Origin: Streptomyces sp. Root1304
GTDB lineage: Bacteria > Actinomycetota > Actinomycetes > Streptomycetales > Streptomycetaceae
Direction: 5' to 3'
Assembly: GCF_001426405.1 (NCBI RefSeq)
Contig: NZ_LMEP01000028.1
Coordinates: 208,232-272,231, forward strand
Length of the DNA stretch: 64,000 nt
Below the pieces are notes generated by a model, which saw nothing but the letters and a program-made list of their open reading frames with translations, made no database searches and was not told the DNA's origin. Shown here piece by piece: positions 44,266 to 53,714 of the stretch. A program made the translations under genes and the position numbers. Each line of letters begins with the position of its first letter. Positions within the stretch are counted from its first letter, which is position 1.

Positions 44266-44592
44266 TGCACTCCTCCGGCTCGTACGGATGGGCGAGACCA
44301 GGGCAAAGTCTAGCGACACCGCCCCGCCGCCCTCCGCCCCCGACCGATCACGGGTGGTCCGAAAGGGGTCCCCGGCCTGACACCGGCCAAACCCTTCACG
44401 GCTTTGCGAAGCGTACGGAACACACCTGTGCATCCGTCGAACCGGCACCCGCCCTCTGCCGAACCCGCACCCGGCATCCGCCGAGCCCCGCGCCGAGCAC
44501 GGGTCGAACCGCGGCGCCCGGCCCCCTCCGAACCGGGCCCGCCCCCGACCCGCCGGCCCTCGGCGCCCCGCCGCCGGACGCCCGCCCAGGCC
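44266..44592 (-). promoter_or_regulatory. 327-bp gap between radA and disA
   Basis: The gap holds the disA ribosome-binding site and presumably its promoter. The part nearest radA is a degenerate CCGAACC/GCCGA-rich repeat without coding bias. I see no small gene and no clear promoter hexamers. Confidence 0.4.
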
Positions 44593-45990
44593 CTACTCCT
44601 CCGCCCCCTTCGCCGCGCGGCGGCTGCGCGGCAGCACCCGCAGCGCGTCCCCCATGTCCGCGACCTCCGTCACCTTCATGCCCGCCGGGACCCTGCCCGG
44701 GTCCGAGGGGACCAGTGCGTGTGTGAAGCCCAGCCGGTGCGCCTCGGCCAGCCGGCGCTGGACGCCCGTCACCCGCCGGACCTCGCCCGCGAGCCCGACC
44801 TCGCCGATCGCGACCAGGTTCTTCGGCAGCGGCGTGTCGCTCGCGGCCGAGGCGAGCGCGAGGGCGATGGCCAGGTCGGCGGCCGGCTCGGTGAGCTTCA
44901 CCCCGCCCACGGTCGCGCTGTAGATGTCCCGCTTGCCCAGAGCGGTGATCCGGCCGCGCTGCTCCAGGACCGCCAGCATCATCGAGACGCGGGAGGTCTC
45001 CAGACCGGAGGTGGTCCGGCGCGGGGACGGGATCTGGCTGTCCACGGTCAGCGCCTGCACCTCGGCGACCAGCGGACGCTTGCCCTCCAGGGTGACGGTG
45101 AGACAGGTGCCCGGCACGGCCACGTCGCGCCGGGTCAGGAACAGCCCGGACGGGTCGGCGAGCCCGGTGATGCCCTCGTCGTGCAGCTCGAAGCAGCCGA
45201 CCTCGTCGGTCGCCCCGTACCGGTTCTTCACGCCCCGGACCAGCCGCAGCCGCGCGTGCCGGTCGCCCTCGAAGCTCAGTACGACATCGACCAGGTGCTC
45301 CAGGAGGCGGGGTCCCGCGATGGCCCCGTCCTTGGTGACGTGACCGACGAGCAGCGTGGCCATGCCGCGCTCCTTGGAGGCCCGGATGAGCGCTCCCGCG
45401 ACCTCGCGGACCTGGGCCATGCCGCCGGGCGCGCCGTCGATCTCGGGGGAGGCGACGGTCTGCACCGAGTCCATGACCAGCAGCGAGGGCTTCACGGCGT
45501 CCAGGTGCCCGAGGACGGCCGACAGATCGGTCTCGGCCGCCAGGTACAGGTGGTCGCTGAGCGCGTTGATCCGGTCGGCGCGCATCCGGACCTGGCTCGC
45601 GGACTCCTCGCCCGTGACGTACAGCGTGCGGTGCTCGTCGCTCGCCGCCTTGGCCGCCACGTCCAGCAGGAGCGTGGACTTGCCGACGCCCGGCTCGCCC
45701 GCGAGGAGGACGACCGCCCCGGGCACCAGACCCCCGCCCAGGACCCGGTCGAGCTCGTCGACCCCGGTCGAGCGGGCGGTCGCCTGCCGGCTGTCGACCT
45801 GCCCGATGGGCACGGCGGCGGCGGACACCCGCCCCGCCGCGGTCGTACGCACGGCGGGCGCACCGTACTCCTCGACCGTCCCCCAGGCCTGGCACTCGGG
45901 GCAGCGGCCGAGCCACTTGGCCGTCTGCCAGCCGCACTCGGTGCAGCGGTAGGACGGCCGGTCCTTGGTCGATTTCGTACGGGCAGCCAT
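44593..45990 (-). CDS. radA: DNA repair ATPase RadA
   Basis: This 465-aa protein has a zinc finger (Cys16, 19, 30, 33), a RecA-like ATPase with Walker A GEPGVGKST (98-106), the RadA motif KNRYG (255-259) and a Lon-like carboxy domain. It promotes branch migration in recombination. ATG 45990 is preceded by TACGGT (45998-46003) at 7 nt, so the mRNA may be leaderless. It is the neighbour of disA, and RadA is known to restrain DisA activity in Bacillus. Confidence 0.96.
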   Translation of the reverse strand: MAARTKSTKDRPSYRCTECGWQTAKWLGRCPECQAWGTVEEYGAPAVRTTAAGRVSAAAVPIGQVDSRQATARSTGVDELDRVLGGGLVPGAVVLLAGEPGVGKSTLLLDVAAKAASDEHRTLYVTGEESASQVRMRADRINALSDHLYLAAETDLSAVLGHLDAVKPSLLVMDSVQTVASPEIDGAPGGMAQVREVAGALIRASKERGMATLLVGHVTKDGAIAGPRLLEHLVDVVLSFEGDRHARLRLVRGVKNRYGATDEVGCFELHDEGITGLADPSGLFLTRRDVAVPGTCLTVTLEGKRPLVAEVQALTVDSQIPSPRRTTSGLETSRVSMMLAVLEQRGRITALGKRDIYSATVGGVKLTEPAADLAIALALASAASDTPLPKNLVAIGEVGLAGEVRRVTGVQRRLAEAHRLGFTHALVPSDPGRVPAGMKVTEVADMGDALRVLPRSRRAAKGAEE

Positions 45991-46150
45991 GTCGCCCACC
46001 GTAGCGGCCACCACCGACAACGGGCCCGGGGCCTGCGCACGCCCCCGGAACGTCCGGTTCCTGTCCCCTTTCGAGCGATAGCTTCACCCGTACGAATGAG
46101 AAGTCCGCAACCGGTACGAAGAGCGCCCCCGCGCTGCCTACGGTCGACCG

Positions 46151-47938
46151 GTGACGAGCAGCAGGCTGGAATCCCCCGCACGCACCACCGGCGCACACCG
46201 GGCGCACCCCGCCGCGGACCAGGGCCCGCGCACGCTCGGCCGACGACCTCCCGCCCGCTACGAGGCCGCGCTCGACGGGCTCTTCACGTACTGCCTCTCC
46301 GTGCTCTGCGACCACGACACGGCCACCGCCGTCCTCGGCGACGTCCTCGCCGTCGCCGAGCGCCACCACGGCCGCTGCCCCTCCGACGAGGACGGCCGTA
46401 CGGCCTGGCTGTACGCCCTCGCCCGCTGGGCCTGCCTCCGCAGCCTCGGCGAGCAGCGCCGCAGGCGCCAGGGCGCCCACACCGGCCGCCCCGCCGTCAC
46501 CGCGCCCGAGCCGCCCCGGGTCCCCGAGGAGACCGCCGAGCGCCGCCGCGCCGAACTCGCCCGGCTCGCCTGGCCCGAGGCCGCCGGCACCACCCCCGAG
46601 CAGCGCGAGGCCCTGGAACTGGCCGTCCGCCACGGCCTCAGCCACCGTCAGGTCGCCGCCGTGCTCTCCCTCGACCCGCTCGCTGCCCGCGAACTCCTCG
46701 CCACCGCCGGCTGCGAGGTCGAGCGCACCCGCGCCGCCCTCGCCGTCGTCGAGACCGGCAGCTGCCCCACCGTCGCCCGGCTCACCGGCGACCACCAGGT
46801 GCTCCTGTCCGCCGCCCTGCGCGCCGAACTCGTCCGGCACGTCGACGACTGCCCCCGCTGTCGGAAGGCCGCCGAGCGGGTCGGCGCCACCGCCCCCTGG
46901 CCGGGCGCAGGGGCCCTGCCCTCCGCCGGGCTGCCGCTCGTCGAGGCGCCCCGGGCCGCCGCGTACATGGCGATGCTTCACGTCCCGCGCGCGCGTGCCG
47001 GCGCCCCGCGCTTCGCGCCGACCGGATTCCCCATGGACCCCAAGGACCACGTGGCCCGCCGCGACCGGATGCGGGCCCGCGCGGTCACCACCACCGTCGT
47101 CGCGGCCGTGGTCGCCGCCCCCGTCCTCGCCCTGTGGACCTCCTACCGGGGCACCCCGGCCGCCGACGCGAGCGGCCACGACGGCGCCCGGATCAGCGCG
47201 AGCGACCGGGACGAACAGGTCGGCCCCGACGGCCGCCCGTACGACCGCTACGAGAACGCGGGCAACGCCCGCACCACCCCCGAGCCCCGCTTCACCCGCG
47301 GCAGCCGCGCCCCCGACGTCTCCGTCGAGGTGCTCAGTCCCGGCGGCCCCACCGGCTCCGCGGGCCCGTCCCGGCCCGGTGAACCCGCCCCCGGCTGGAT
47401 CACCGTGGGCGCCCGGAGCCACGGCGACCTCACGCTGCTCACACTCACCGCCGACGGCGGCGCGCCCGTCGACTGGTCGCTGTGGACGGACGCGCCCTGG
47501 CTGTACGTGAGCCGGGCCTCGGGCACGCTCCGCCCCGGCGAGACGGTCACGATCGCCGTCCGCGTGGACCACGGCCGCGAGCCCCGGGGCGCCTGGAGCG
47601 CGCGGCTCGGGGTGAACCCCTCGGGCGCGGTGGTCAGGATCGACGGGCGCGGCGAGACCGCCCCGCCGCCGGTCGTGGACCCGGGCACCCCGCCGACGAC
47701 GACACGGCCGACCACCCCGTCGACGAGCCCGCCCACCACCGGGCCGACGACCCCGCCGACGACGGACCCGGGCACGACGGAGCCGACGGACCCGTCGACG
47801 AGCCCGCCGACCACGGAACCGACCACCACGCCCCCGACGACGGAGCCGACGTCCACGCCGCCGACGACGGACCCGGGCACGACGGAACCGACCACGCCAC
47901 CACCGACGACGGAGGAACCCCCGTCGCCGTCGTCCTGA
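46151..47938 (+). CDS. transmembrane protein fusing sigma-like, zinc anti-sigma-like and extracellular BACON-like domains
   Basis: This 595-aa protein has, in order, an ECF sigma region-2-like segment (about 36-100, with DGRTAWLYALARWACLRSL) and a region-4-like HTH (about 145-185, with TPEQREALELAVRHGLSHRQ). A zinc anti-sigma motif follows, H230-x3-C234-x2-C237 with upstream Cys205, and then one transmembrane helix (about 311-330). The outside has a BACON-like beta domain (DWSLWTDAPWLYVSRASGTL) and a Pro/Thr repeat stalk. There is no LPXTG anchor. GTG 46151 is the start. It looks like a sigma/anti-sigma pair merged into one sensor, and the key promoter-contact residues of a true sigma factor are not obvious. 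Confidence 0.75.
   Translation: MTSSRLESPARTTGAHRAHPAADQGPRTLGRRPPARYEAALDGLFTYCLSVLCDHDTATAVLGDVLAVAERHHGRCPSDEDGRTAWLYALARWACLRSLGEQRRRRQGAHTGRPAVTAPEPPRVPEETAERRRAELARLAWPEAAGTTPEQREALELAVRHGLSHRQVAAVLSLDPLAARELLATAGCEVERTRAALAVVETGSCPTVARLTGDHQVLLSAALRAELVRHVDDCPRCRKAAERVGATAPWPGAGALPSAGLPLVEAPRAAAYMAMLHVPRARAGAPRFAPTGFPMDPKDHVARRDRMRARAVTTTVVAAVVAAPVLALWTSYRGTPAADASGHDGARISASDRDEQVGPDGRPYDRYENAGNARTTPEPRFTRGSRAPDVSVEVLSPGGPTGSAGPSRPGEPAPGWITVGARSHGDLTLLTLTADGGAPVDWSLWTDAPWLYVSRASGTLRPGETVTIAVRVDHGREPRGAWSARLGVNPSGAVVRIDGRGETAPPPVVDPGTPPTTTRPTTPSTSPPTTGPTTPPTTDPGTTEPTDPSTSPPTTEPTTTPPTTEPTSTPPTTDPGTTEPTTPPPTTEEPPSPSS
47650..47930 (+). repeat. Pro/Thr-rich tandem repeat region
   Basis: This encodes repeated PTT(E/D)P and TSPPTT units at the end of the transmembrane sigma-like protein. 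The unit TPPTTDPGTTEPT occurs twice. It is probably a rigid wall-spanning stalk. Confidence 0.75.
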
Positions 47939-48118
47939 GCCGGAGCACCGACGCCGGGCCCTGGGCGTCAGACTCTCGGGCCCGGGCGACACGAGGCCAC
48001 CGGCCTCAGGAGGTCACCGGCCTCGGGCGGCCCCGGGCCTCAAACGGCCCCGGACCTCGGGCGGCCCCGGCCCTCAAGCGATCTCAGCCTTCAGCCGGCC
48101 CCCGGCCGGCGCCCGGTC

Positions 48119-48985
48119 TCAGACCTTCGGGTCCGCCGGGTGCGGGGCCACCAGCGGCAGCTGCGAGGAGAGCCGCGCCGCGCACAGCCCGGCCAGCACC
48201 TCGTAGGCCTCCTTGCCCATCATCTCGGTCAGCTCGGGCCGGTACGTCACGTAGACCGGCTCGCCCGCCCCGTGCGCCGAGGTGGCCGAGGTGCACCACC
48301 AGTGCAGGTCGTGGCCGCCGGGACCCCAGCCCCTGCGGTCGTACTCCCCGATCGACACCTGGAGGACCCGGGTGTCGTCCGGCCGGTCGATCCAGTCGTA
48401 CGTACGCCGCACCGGCAGCTGCCAGCAGACGTCCGGCTTGGTCTCCAGCGGCTCCTTGCCCTCCTTCAGGGCCAGGATGTGCAGCGAGCAGCCCGCGCCG
48501 CCCGCGAAGCCGGGACGGTTCTGGAAGATGCAGGACCCCTCCCAGCGGCGGGTCTGCCGGTCACCGTCCTCGTCGAGCTGGGTCCAGCCCGACTCCGTGC
48601 CGACGTCGTGGAACTGCCACAGCTCGGGCGTCAGCCGGGCCACGTGCCCGGCGACCCGCTTCTCGTCGTCCTCGTCGGAGAAGTGCGCGCCGAGCGTGCA
48701 GCAGCCGTCGTCGGCCCGCCCCGCCTGGATGCCCTGGCAACCGCTGCCGAAGACGCACGTCCAGCGCGAGGTCAGCCAGGTCAGGTCACAGCGGAAGACC
48801 TGCTCCTCGTCGGCGGGGTCGGGAAACTCGACCCACGCGCGCGCGAAGTCGAGGCCCTTCTCGTCCGGCTCCACGCTCTTGCCCCGCTTCTTGCCGCTCT
48901 TCACACCCTTGCCGGCCGTCACGCCCGTCACATCGATGTCGCCACCGCGGTCTTTGCCCGGCTTCGCCTTCTTCGTCTTTGGCAC
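48119..48985 (-). CDS. Cys-rich hypothetical protein
   Basis: This 288-aa protein has a Lys-rich amino terminus (MPKTKKAKPGKDRGG). A core follows with at least nine Cys (66, 77, 83, 95, 96, 152, 166, 187, 231), including DDGCCTLGAHFSDEDD, which recalls metal-chelating YkgJ/DUF3109-type proteins. GTG 48985 has TACGCT (48993-48998) 7 nt upstream. It is divergent from ppx, with only 41 bp between the start codons. Metal or FeS binding is an inference. Confidence 0.75.
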   Translation of the reverse strand: MPKTKKAKPGKDRGGDIDVTGVTAGKGVKSGKKRGKSVEPDEKGLDFARAWVEFPDPADEEQVFRCDLTWLTSRWTCVFGSGCQGIQAGRADDGCCTLGAHFSDEDDEKRVAGHVARLTPELWQFHDVGTESGWTQLDEDGDRQTRRWEGSCIFQNRPGFAGGAGCSLHILALKEGKEPLETKPDVCWQLPVRRTYDWIDRPDDTRVLQVSIGEYDRRGWGPGGHDLHWWCTSATSAHGAGEPVYVTYRPELTEMMGKEAYEVLAGLCAARLSSQLPLVAPHPADPKV

Positions 48986-48992
48986 AAGTCCA

Positions 48993-49019
48993 AGCGTATG
49001 CGGGCAGGCGCAGTAGCGT
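48993..49019. promoter_or_regulatory. back-to-back -10 boxes of two divergent leaderless genes
   Basis: TACGCT (minus strand, 48993-48998) and TAGCGT (plus strand, 49014-49019) each end 7 nt before their start codons (48985 and 49027). The two polymerases would overlap, so the promoters should compete. Confidence 0.5.
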
Positions 49020-49026
49020 TCCGCCC

Positions 49027-49959
49027 ATGAGACTCGGAGTCCTCGACGTCGGTTCGAACACAGTGCACTTCCTGGTGGTGGACGCCCACCCCGGCGCCCG
49101 GCCGCTGCCCGCCCATTCCCACAAGGCGGAGCTGCGGCTCGCCGAACTCCTCGACGAGCGGGGCGCCATCGCGCCCCACGGCGTCGAGCGGCTCATCGCG
49201 ACCGTCCGGGACGCGCTGCACGCCGCCGAGGACAAGGGCTGCGAGGAGGTGCTGCCGTTCGCGACCTCCGCGGTCCGCGAGGCCAGCAACGCCGACGCCG
49301 TCCTCGCGCGCGTGAAGGACGAGACCGGGGTCGACCTCCAGGTCCTCACCGGCGAGGAGGAGGCCCGGCTCACCTTCCTCGCCGCCCGCCGCTGGTACGG
49401 CTGGTCCGCGGGCAAGCTGCTCCTCCTCGACATCGGCGGCGGCTCCCTCGAAGTCGCGTACGGCCTCGACGAGGACCCCGACACCGCGGTCTCCCTGCCG
49501 CTCGGCGCGGGCCGGCTGACCGCCGGCTGGCTGCCCGGCGACCCCGCCGACACCGCCGACGTGAAGGCGCTCCGCCGCCATGTGCGCGCCCAGATCGCGC
49601 GTACGGTCGGCGACTTCAGCCGCTCCGGCCGCCCCGACCACGTGGTGGCCACCTCGAAGACGTTCAAGCAGCTGGCCAGGATCGCGGGCGCCCCGGGCTC
49701 GGGGGAGGGGCTCTACGTCCAGCGGATCCTGAGCCGCAAGTCCCTGGAGGAGTGGGTCCCGCGCCTCGCCGCGATGACGGCCCCCGAGCGCGCGGCCCTG
49801 CCGGGCGTCTCGGAGGGCCGCGCCGGCCAGCTCCTCGCGGGCGCGCTCGTCGCGGAGGGCGCGATGGACCTGCTCGGGGTGGAGGAACTGGAGATCTGCC
49901 CCTGGGCCCTGCGCGAGGGCGTCATCCTCCGCCGCCTGGACCACCTGCCGACGGAGTAG
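49027..49959 (+). CDS. ppx: exopolyphosphatase / Ppx-GppA family phosphatase
   Basis: This 310-aa ASKHA phosphatase has the phosphate-1 motif LGVLDVGSNTVHFLVV, ATSAVREASNADAV, the LTGEEEARLTFLA motif and the LLDIGGGSLEVAYG loop. It matches the short actinobacterial form (Rv0496 type), which lacks the carboxy HD-like domain. It hydrolyses polyphosphate and possibly pppGpp. The start is a probable leaderless ATG. Confidence 0.92.
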   Translation: MRLGVLDVGSNTVHFLVVDAHPGARPLPAHSHKAELRLAELLDERGAIAPHGVERLIATVRDALHAAEDKGCEEVLPFATSAVREASNADAVLARVKDETGVDLQVLTGEEEARLTFLAARRWYGWSAGKLLLLDIGGGSLEVAYGLDEDPDTAVSLPLGAGRLTAGWLPGDPADTADVKALRRHVRAQIARTVGDFSRSGRPDHVVATSKTFKQLARIAGAPGSGEGLYVQRILSRKSLEEWVPRLAAMTAPERAALPGVSEGRAGQLLAGALVAEGAMDLLGVEELEICPWALREGVILRRLDHLPTE

Positions 49960-49987
49960 CCGGGGCCGGGGGCACGGGCACCCCCTC

Positions 49988-50049
49988 CGCGCGCGTGGTG
50001 ACGCAGCCCCCGCCCACGCGCGCGCGTGGTGACGCATCCCACGCCCACC
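49988..50049 (+). repeat. two-copy ~30-bp direct repeat
   Basis: GCGCGCGTGGTGACGCA is repeated at 49989 and again near 50019, each followed by a near-identical GCCCCCGCCCAC/TCCCACGCCCAC. It is in the non-coding gap before the isomerase gene. Confidence 0.6.
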
Positions 50050-50140
50050 TCGTGGAGGAACCCCCGGCCGCCCACCCCGCCCCCGCCGGCGTGACCCGAA
50101 CCACCCCCCGGTCCCCCACCCCGCCCCGTACCCTGTCTCC

Positions 50141-50977
50141 GTGGCAGAACCAGTGGTGCGCGTCCCGGATGCGAAGGTCGCCCTGTCGACGGCCTCGGTC
50201 TATCCGGAGTCGACGGCGACGGCCTTCGAGATCGCCGCGCGCCTCGGCTACGACGGCGTCGAGGTCATGGTGTGGACCGACCCGGTCAGCCAGGACATCG
50301 AGGCCCTGCGGCGGCTCTCCGACTACCACCAGGTCCCGATCCTGGCCGTGCACGCCCCCTGCCTCCTCATCACCCAGCGCGTCTGGTCCACCGACCCGTG
50401 GACCAAGCTCCAGCGCGCCCAGGCCGCGGCCGAACGGCTCGGCGCGTCGACGGTCGTCGTCCACCCGCCCTTCCGCTGGCAGCGCCAGTACGCCAAGGAC
50501 TTCGTCACCGGCATCTGGCGGATGGCGGACGAGACCGACGTACGGTTCGCCGTCGAGAACATGTACCCCTGGCGGTACAAGGACCGCGAGATGCTCGCGT
50601 ACGCCCCCGAGTGGGACGTCACCAAGGACGACTACCGGCACTTCACCGTCGACCTCTCGCACACCGCGACCGCCCGTACCGACGCCCTCGCGATGATCGA
50701 CCGCATGGGCGACCGGCTCGGTCACGTCCACCTCGCCGACGGCAAGGGCTCGGCCAAGGACGAGCACCTCGTCCCGGGGCGCGGCACCCAGCCCTGCGCC
50801 GAACTCCTGGAGCGCCTGGCGCTCACCGGCTTCGACGGCCATGTCGTCATCGAGGTCAACACCCGCCGCGCGATGTCAGCCGCCGAACGCGAGGCCGACC
50901 TCGCGGAGGCCCTGGCGTTCACCCGGCTCCACCTCGCGTCGGCCGCGACCCGCCCCTCCCGGGTGCCGCGGCCGTGA
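50141..50977 (+). CDS. sugar phosphate isomerase/epimerase (AP-endonuclease-2 fold)
   Basis: This 278-aa TIM-barrel protein shows VALSTASVYPESTATAFEIA, VHPPFRWQ, FAVENMYPW (metal-binding Glu) and HVHLADGKGSAKDEHLVPGR, the metal-ligand motifs of the xylose-isomerase-like family. The substrate is unknown. TACCCT (50129-50134) ends 6 nt before GTG. Its stop overlaps the next gene by GTGA, so a TetR protein is co-translated. Confidence 0.82.
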   Translation: MAEPVVRVPDAKVALSTASVYPESTATAFEIAARLGYDGVEVMVWTDPVSQDIEALRRLSDYHQVPILAVHAPCLLITQRVWSTDPWTKLQRAQAAAERLGASTVVVHPPFRWQRQYAKDFVTGIWRMADETDVRFAVENMYPWRYKDREMLAYAPEWDVTKDDYRHFTVDLSHTATARTDALAMIDRMGDRLGHVHLADGKGSAKDEHLVPGRGTQPCAELLERLALTGFDGHVVIEVNTRRAMSAAEREADLAEALAFTRLHLASAATRPSRVPRP

Positions 50978-51585
50978 CCGAACCGGCCCCGCGCCGGCGC
51001 GGCCGCCCCTCCCGTACCGGCGAGGAGAGCGGACCGGGCACCCGCGAACGCATCCTGGAGGCGGCCCGCGCCCAGTTCGCCGAGCGGGGGTACGACAAGA
51101 CCTCGGTGCGCGGCATCGCCAAGGCGGCCGGGGTGGACCCGGCGCTCGTCCACCACTACTTCGGGACGAAGGACGAGGTCTTCGCCGCCTCGATCGAGGT
51201 CTCCTTCGAGCCGGCGACGGTGGTCCCGGCGATCGTCGGAGGCCCGCGCGAGGCGATCGGGGAGCGGCTCGCGCGCTTCTTCATCGGCGTCTGGGAGAAC
51301 CCGGCCAGCCGCGCCCCGCTGCTCGCGGTGGTGCGCTCGGCGCTGACCCACGAGGCGGCGGCGAAAGTGCTGCGGGCGTTCGTGCTGCGGCGCCTCCTGG
51401 AGCGGATCGCGGCCGAGCTCGACGTACCGGACCCGAAGTTCCGGGCGGAGCTCGCGGCCTCCCACATGATCGGGATCGCGATCATGCGGTACGTGATCCA
51501 GGTCGAGCCGCTGGCCTCGGCGGACCCGGAGGACATCGTGACCCAGGTCGCGCCGACGCTCCAGCGCTATCTGACCGAGGCCTGA
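50974..51585 (+). CDS. TetR-family regulator
   Basis: This 203-aa protein has a basic amino terminus (PRRRGRPSRTGEES) and an HTH TSVRGIAKAAGVDPALVHHY, followed by FGTKDEVFAAS. The carboxy domain is of the AcrR_C type. It is translationally coupled to the isomerase gene, whose expression it may control. Confidence 0.88.
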   Translation: MTEPAPRRRGRPSRTGEESGPGTRERILEAARAQFAERGYDKTSVRGIAKAAGVDPALVHHYFGTKDEVFAASIEVSFEPATVVPAIVGGPREAIGERLARFFIGVWENPASRAPLLAVVRSALTHEAAAKVLRAFVLRRLLERIAAELDVPDPKFRAELAASHMIGIAIMRYVIQVEPLASADPEDIVTQVAPTLQRYLTEA

Positions 51586-51754
51586 ACACCGGGCCGCGTG
51601 CCCGGACCGCGCACCCCGGCCGAGTCCGGACCGCCGGGCCGGAGCCCGCCCGAAAGCTGAACACCCGGTCCGCCATGCGGACGCGCTGTCCAGATCTTGG
51701 TCCGTCGGCGTAGGCTCGGACACAAGCACCCCCATCACTGAGGAGCGAGCGACG

Positions 51755-53608
51755 ATGCCCGAGCTGAGGTCCCGCACAGTCACCCACGGCCGCAACATGG
51801 CGGGCGCACGCGCCCTGATGCGCGCCTCCGGTGTACCCGGCGCGGACATCGGCCGGAAGCCGATCATCGCGGTCGCCAACTCCTTCACGGAGTTCGTCCC
51901 CGGGCACACCCACCTCCAGCCCGTCGGCCGGATCGTCTCCGAGGCCATCACGGCCGCCGGCGGCATCGCCCGCGAGTTCAACACGATCGCCGTCGACGAC
52001 GGCATCGCGATGGGCCACGGCGGCATGCTGTACTCGCTCCCCTCCCGCGACCTGATCGCGGACAGCGTGGAGTACATGGTCGAGGCGCACTGCGCCGACG
52101 CCCTGATCTGCATCTCCAACTGCGACAAGATCACCCCCGGCATGCTGATGGCCGCCCTGCGCCTCAACATCCCGACGGTCTTCGTCTCCGGCGGCCCGAT
52201 GGAGTCCGGCCGCGCGACCCTCGTCGACGGCTCGGTCCGCACGCTCGACCTGGTCGACGCGATCTCCGACGCCGTGAACCCGAACATCTCGGACGAGGAC
52301 ATCTCCCGCATCGAGGAGAACGCCTGTCCGACCTGCGGGTCCTGTTCCGGCATGTTCACCGCCAACTCGATGAACTGCCTGACCGAGGCCATCGGCCTCT
52401 CCCTCCCCGGCAACGGCACGGTGCTCGCCACCCACACCGCCCGCAGGGCGCTGTACGAGGACGCCGCCCGCACGGTCGTCGACATCACCCGTCGCTACTA
52501 CGACGAGGACGACGCCTCCGTCCTGCCGCGCTCGGTCGCGACCCGCGGGGCCTTCGAGAACGCCATGGCCCTCGACATCGCCATGGGCGGCTCGACCAAC
52601 ACGATCCTGCACCTGCTCGCCGCCGCCCAGGAGGCCGAGCTGGACTACGGCCTGCCGGACATGGACGAGGTCTCGCGCCGGGTGCCCTGCCTGGCCAAGG
52701 TGGCCCCGAACGTCGCCAAGGACCGTACGTACTACATGGAGGACGTGCACCGGGCGGGCGGCATCCCGGCCATCCTCGGCGAGCTCTACCGTGCCGGACT
52801 GCTGAACGAGGACGTCCACACCGTCCACTCCCGCTCCGTCAAGGAGTGGCTGGAGGCCTGGGACGTGCGCGGCGGCTCCCCGTCCGACGAGGCCGTCGAG
52901 CTGTGGCACGCGGCCCCCGGCTGCGTCCGCTCGGCGACCGCCTTCTCCCAGTCGGAGCGCTGGGACACCCTCGACACGGACGCGGCGAACGGCTGCATCC
53001 GCGACGCGGCCCACGCGTACTCGAAGGACGGCGGCCTCGCCGTCCTGCACGGCAACCTCGCCGTCGACGGCTGTGTCGTGAAGACGGCCGGCGTCGACGA
53101 GTCGATCTGGACCTTCGAGGGCCCGGCCGTGGTCTGCGAGTCGCAGGACGAGGCCGTCGAGAAGATCCTCAACAAGCAGATCACCCACGGCGACGTGATC
53201 GTCATCCGCTACGAGGGCCCGCGCGGCGGCCCCGGCATGCAGGAGATGCTCTACCCGACCTCGTTCCTCAAGGGCCGGGGCCTGGGCAAGACCTGCGCCC
53301 TCGTCACCGACGGCCGCTTCTCCGGCGGCACCTCGGGCCTGTCCATCGGCCACGCCTCTCCGGAGGCGGCCTCGGGCGGCACCATCGCCCTCGTCGAGGA
53401 CGGCGACCGCATCCGCATCGACATCCCGAACCGCTCGATCGAACTGCTCGTCGACGACGAGACCCTCGCCGCCCGCCGGGACGCGCTGAACGGCGTGTAC
53501 GAGCCGAAGAACCGTCAGCGCAAGGTGTCGGCGGCCCTGCGCGCGTACGCGGCGATGGCGACGAGCGCCGACAAGGGCGCGGTCCGCGACGTGACGAAGC
53601 TGGGCTGA
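51755..53608 (+). CDS. ilvD: dihydroxy-acid dehydratase
   Basis: This 617-aa FeS enzyme of branched-chain amino-acid synthesis has cluster Cys in ISNCDKITPGM and NACPTCGSCSGMFTANSMNC, and the GRFSGGTSGLSIGH signature near the end. A GAGGAGCGAGCGACG ribosome-binding region precedes ATG 51755. The 169-bp gap upstream holds no other gene. Confidence 0.96.
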   Translation: MPELRSRTVTHGRNMAGARALMRASGVPGADIGRKPIIAVANSFTEFVPGHTHLQPVGRIVSEAITAAGGIAREFNTIAVDDGIAMGHGGMLYSLPSRDLIADSVEYMVEAHCADALICISNCDKITPGMLMAALRLNIPTVFVSGGPMESGRATLVDGSVRTLDLVDAISDAVNPNISDEDISRIEENACPTCGSCSGMFTANSMNCLTEAIGLSLPGNGTVLATHTARRALYEDAARTVVDITRRYYDEDDASVLPRSVATRGAFENAMALDIAMGGSTNTILHLLAAAQEAELDYGLPDMDEVSRRVPCLAKVAPNVAKDRTYYMEDVHRAGGIPAILGELYRAGLLNEDVHTVHSRSVKEWLEAWDVRGGSPSDEAVELWHAAPGCVRSATAFSQSERWDTLDTDAANGCIRDAAHAYSKDGGLAVLHGNLAVDGCVVKTAGVDESIWTFEGPAVVCESQDEAVEKILNKQITHGDVIVIRYEGPRGGPGMQEMLYPTSFLKGRGLGKTCALVTDGRFSGGTSGLSIGHASPEAASGGTIALVEDGDRIRIDIPNRSIELLVDDETLAARRDALNGVYEPKNRQRKVSAALRAYAAMATSADKGAVRDVTKLG

Positions 53609-53634
53609 CCCGCCCGGAGCGGACGAGAACGAAC

Positions 53635-53680
53635 GACGGCGGCGGGGACCGGGCGGAGACGCCCGCTCCCCGCCGCCGTC
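53635..53680 (+). terminator. hairpin terminator between ilvD and the kinase gene
   Basis: GACGGCGGCGGGGA (53635-53648) pairs with TCCCCGCCGCCGTC (53667-53680). Inside it GGGCG/CGCCC extends the stem. The convergent arrangement means both genes could use it. Confidence 0.65.
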
Positions 53681-53714
53681 GTCTCTCCGCCGCCCGGTGA
53701 CACCGGGACGGGTG

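Noticed and set aside
44400..44592. Small gene in the radA-disA gap
   Set aside because: No frame with a start, a ribosome-binding site and normal codon bias was found, only low-complexity CCGAACC-rich sequence.
47939..48118. Repeat array resembling a CRISPR
   Set aside because: The GGCCTCGGGCGGCCCCGG-like copies are irregular, imperfect and without uniform spacers. It is GC-rich intergenic repetition.
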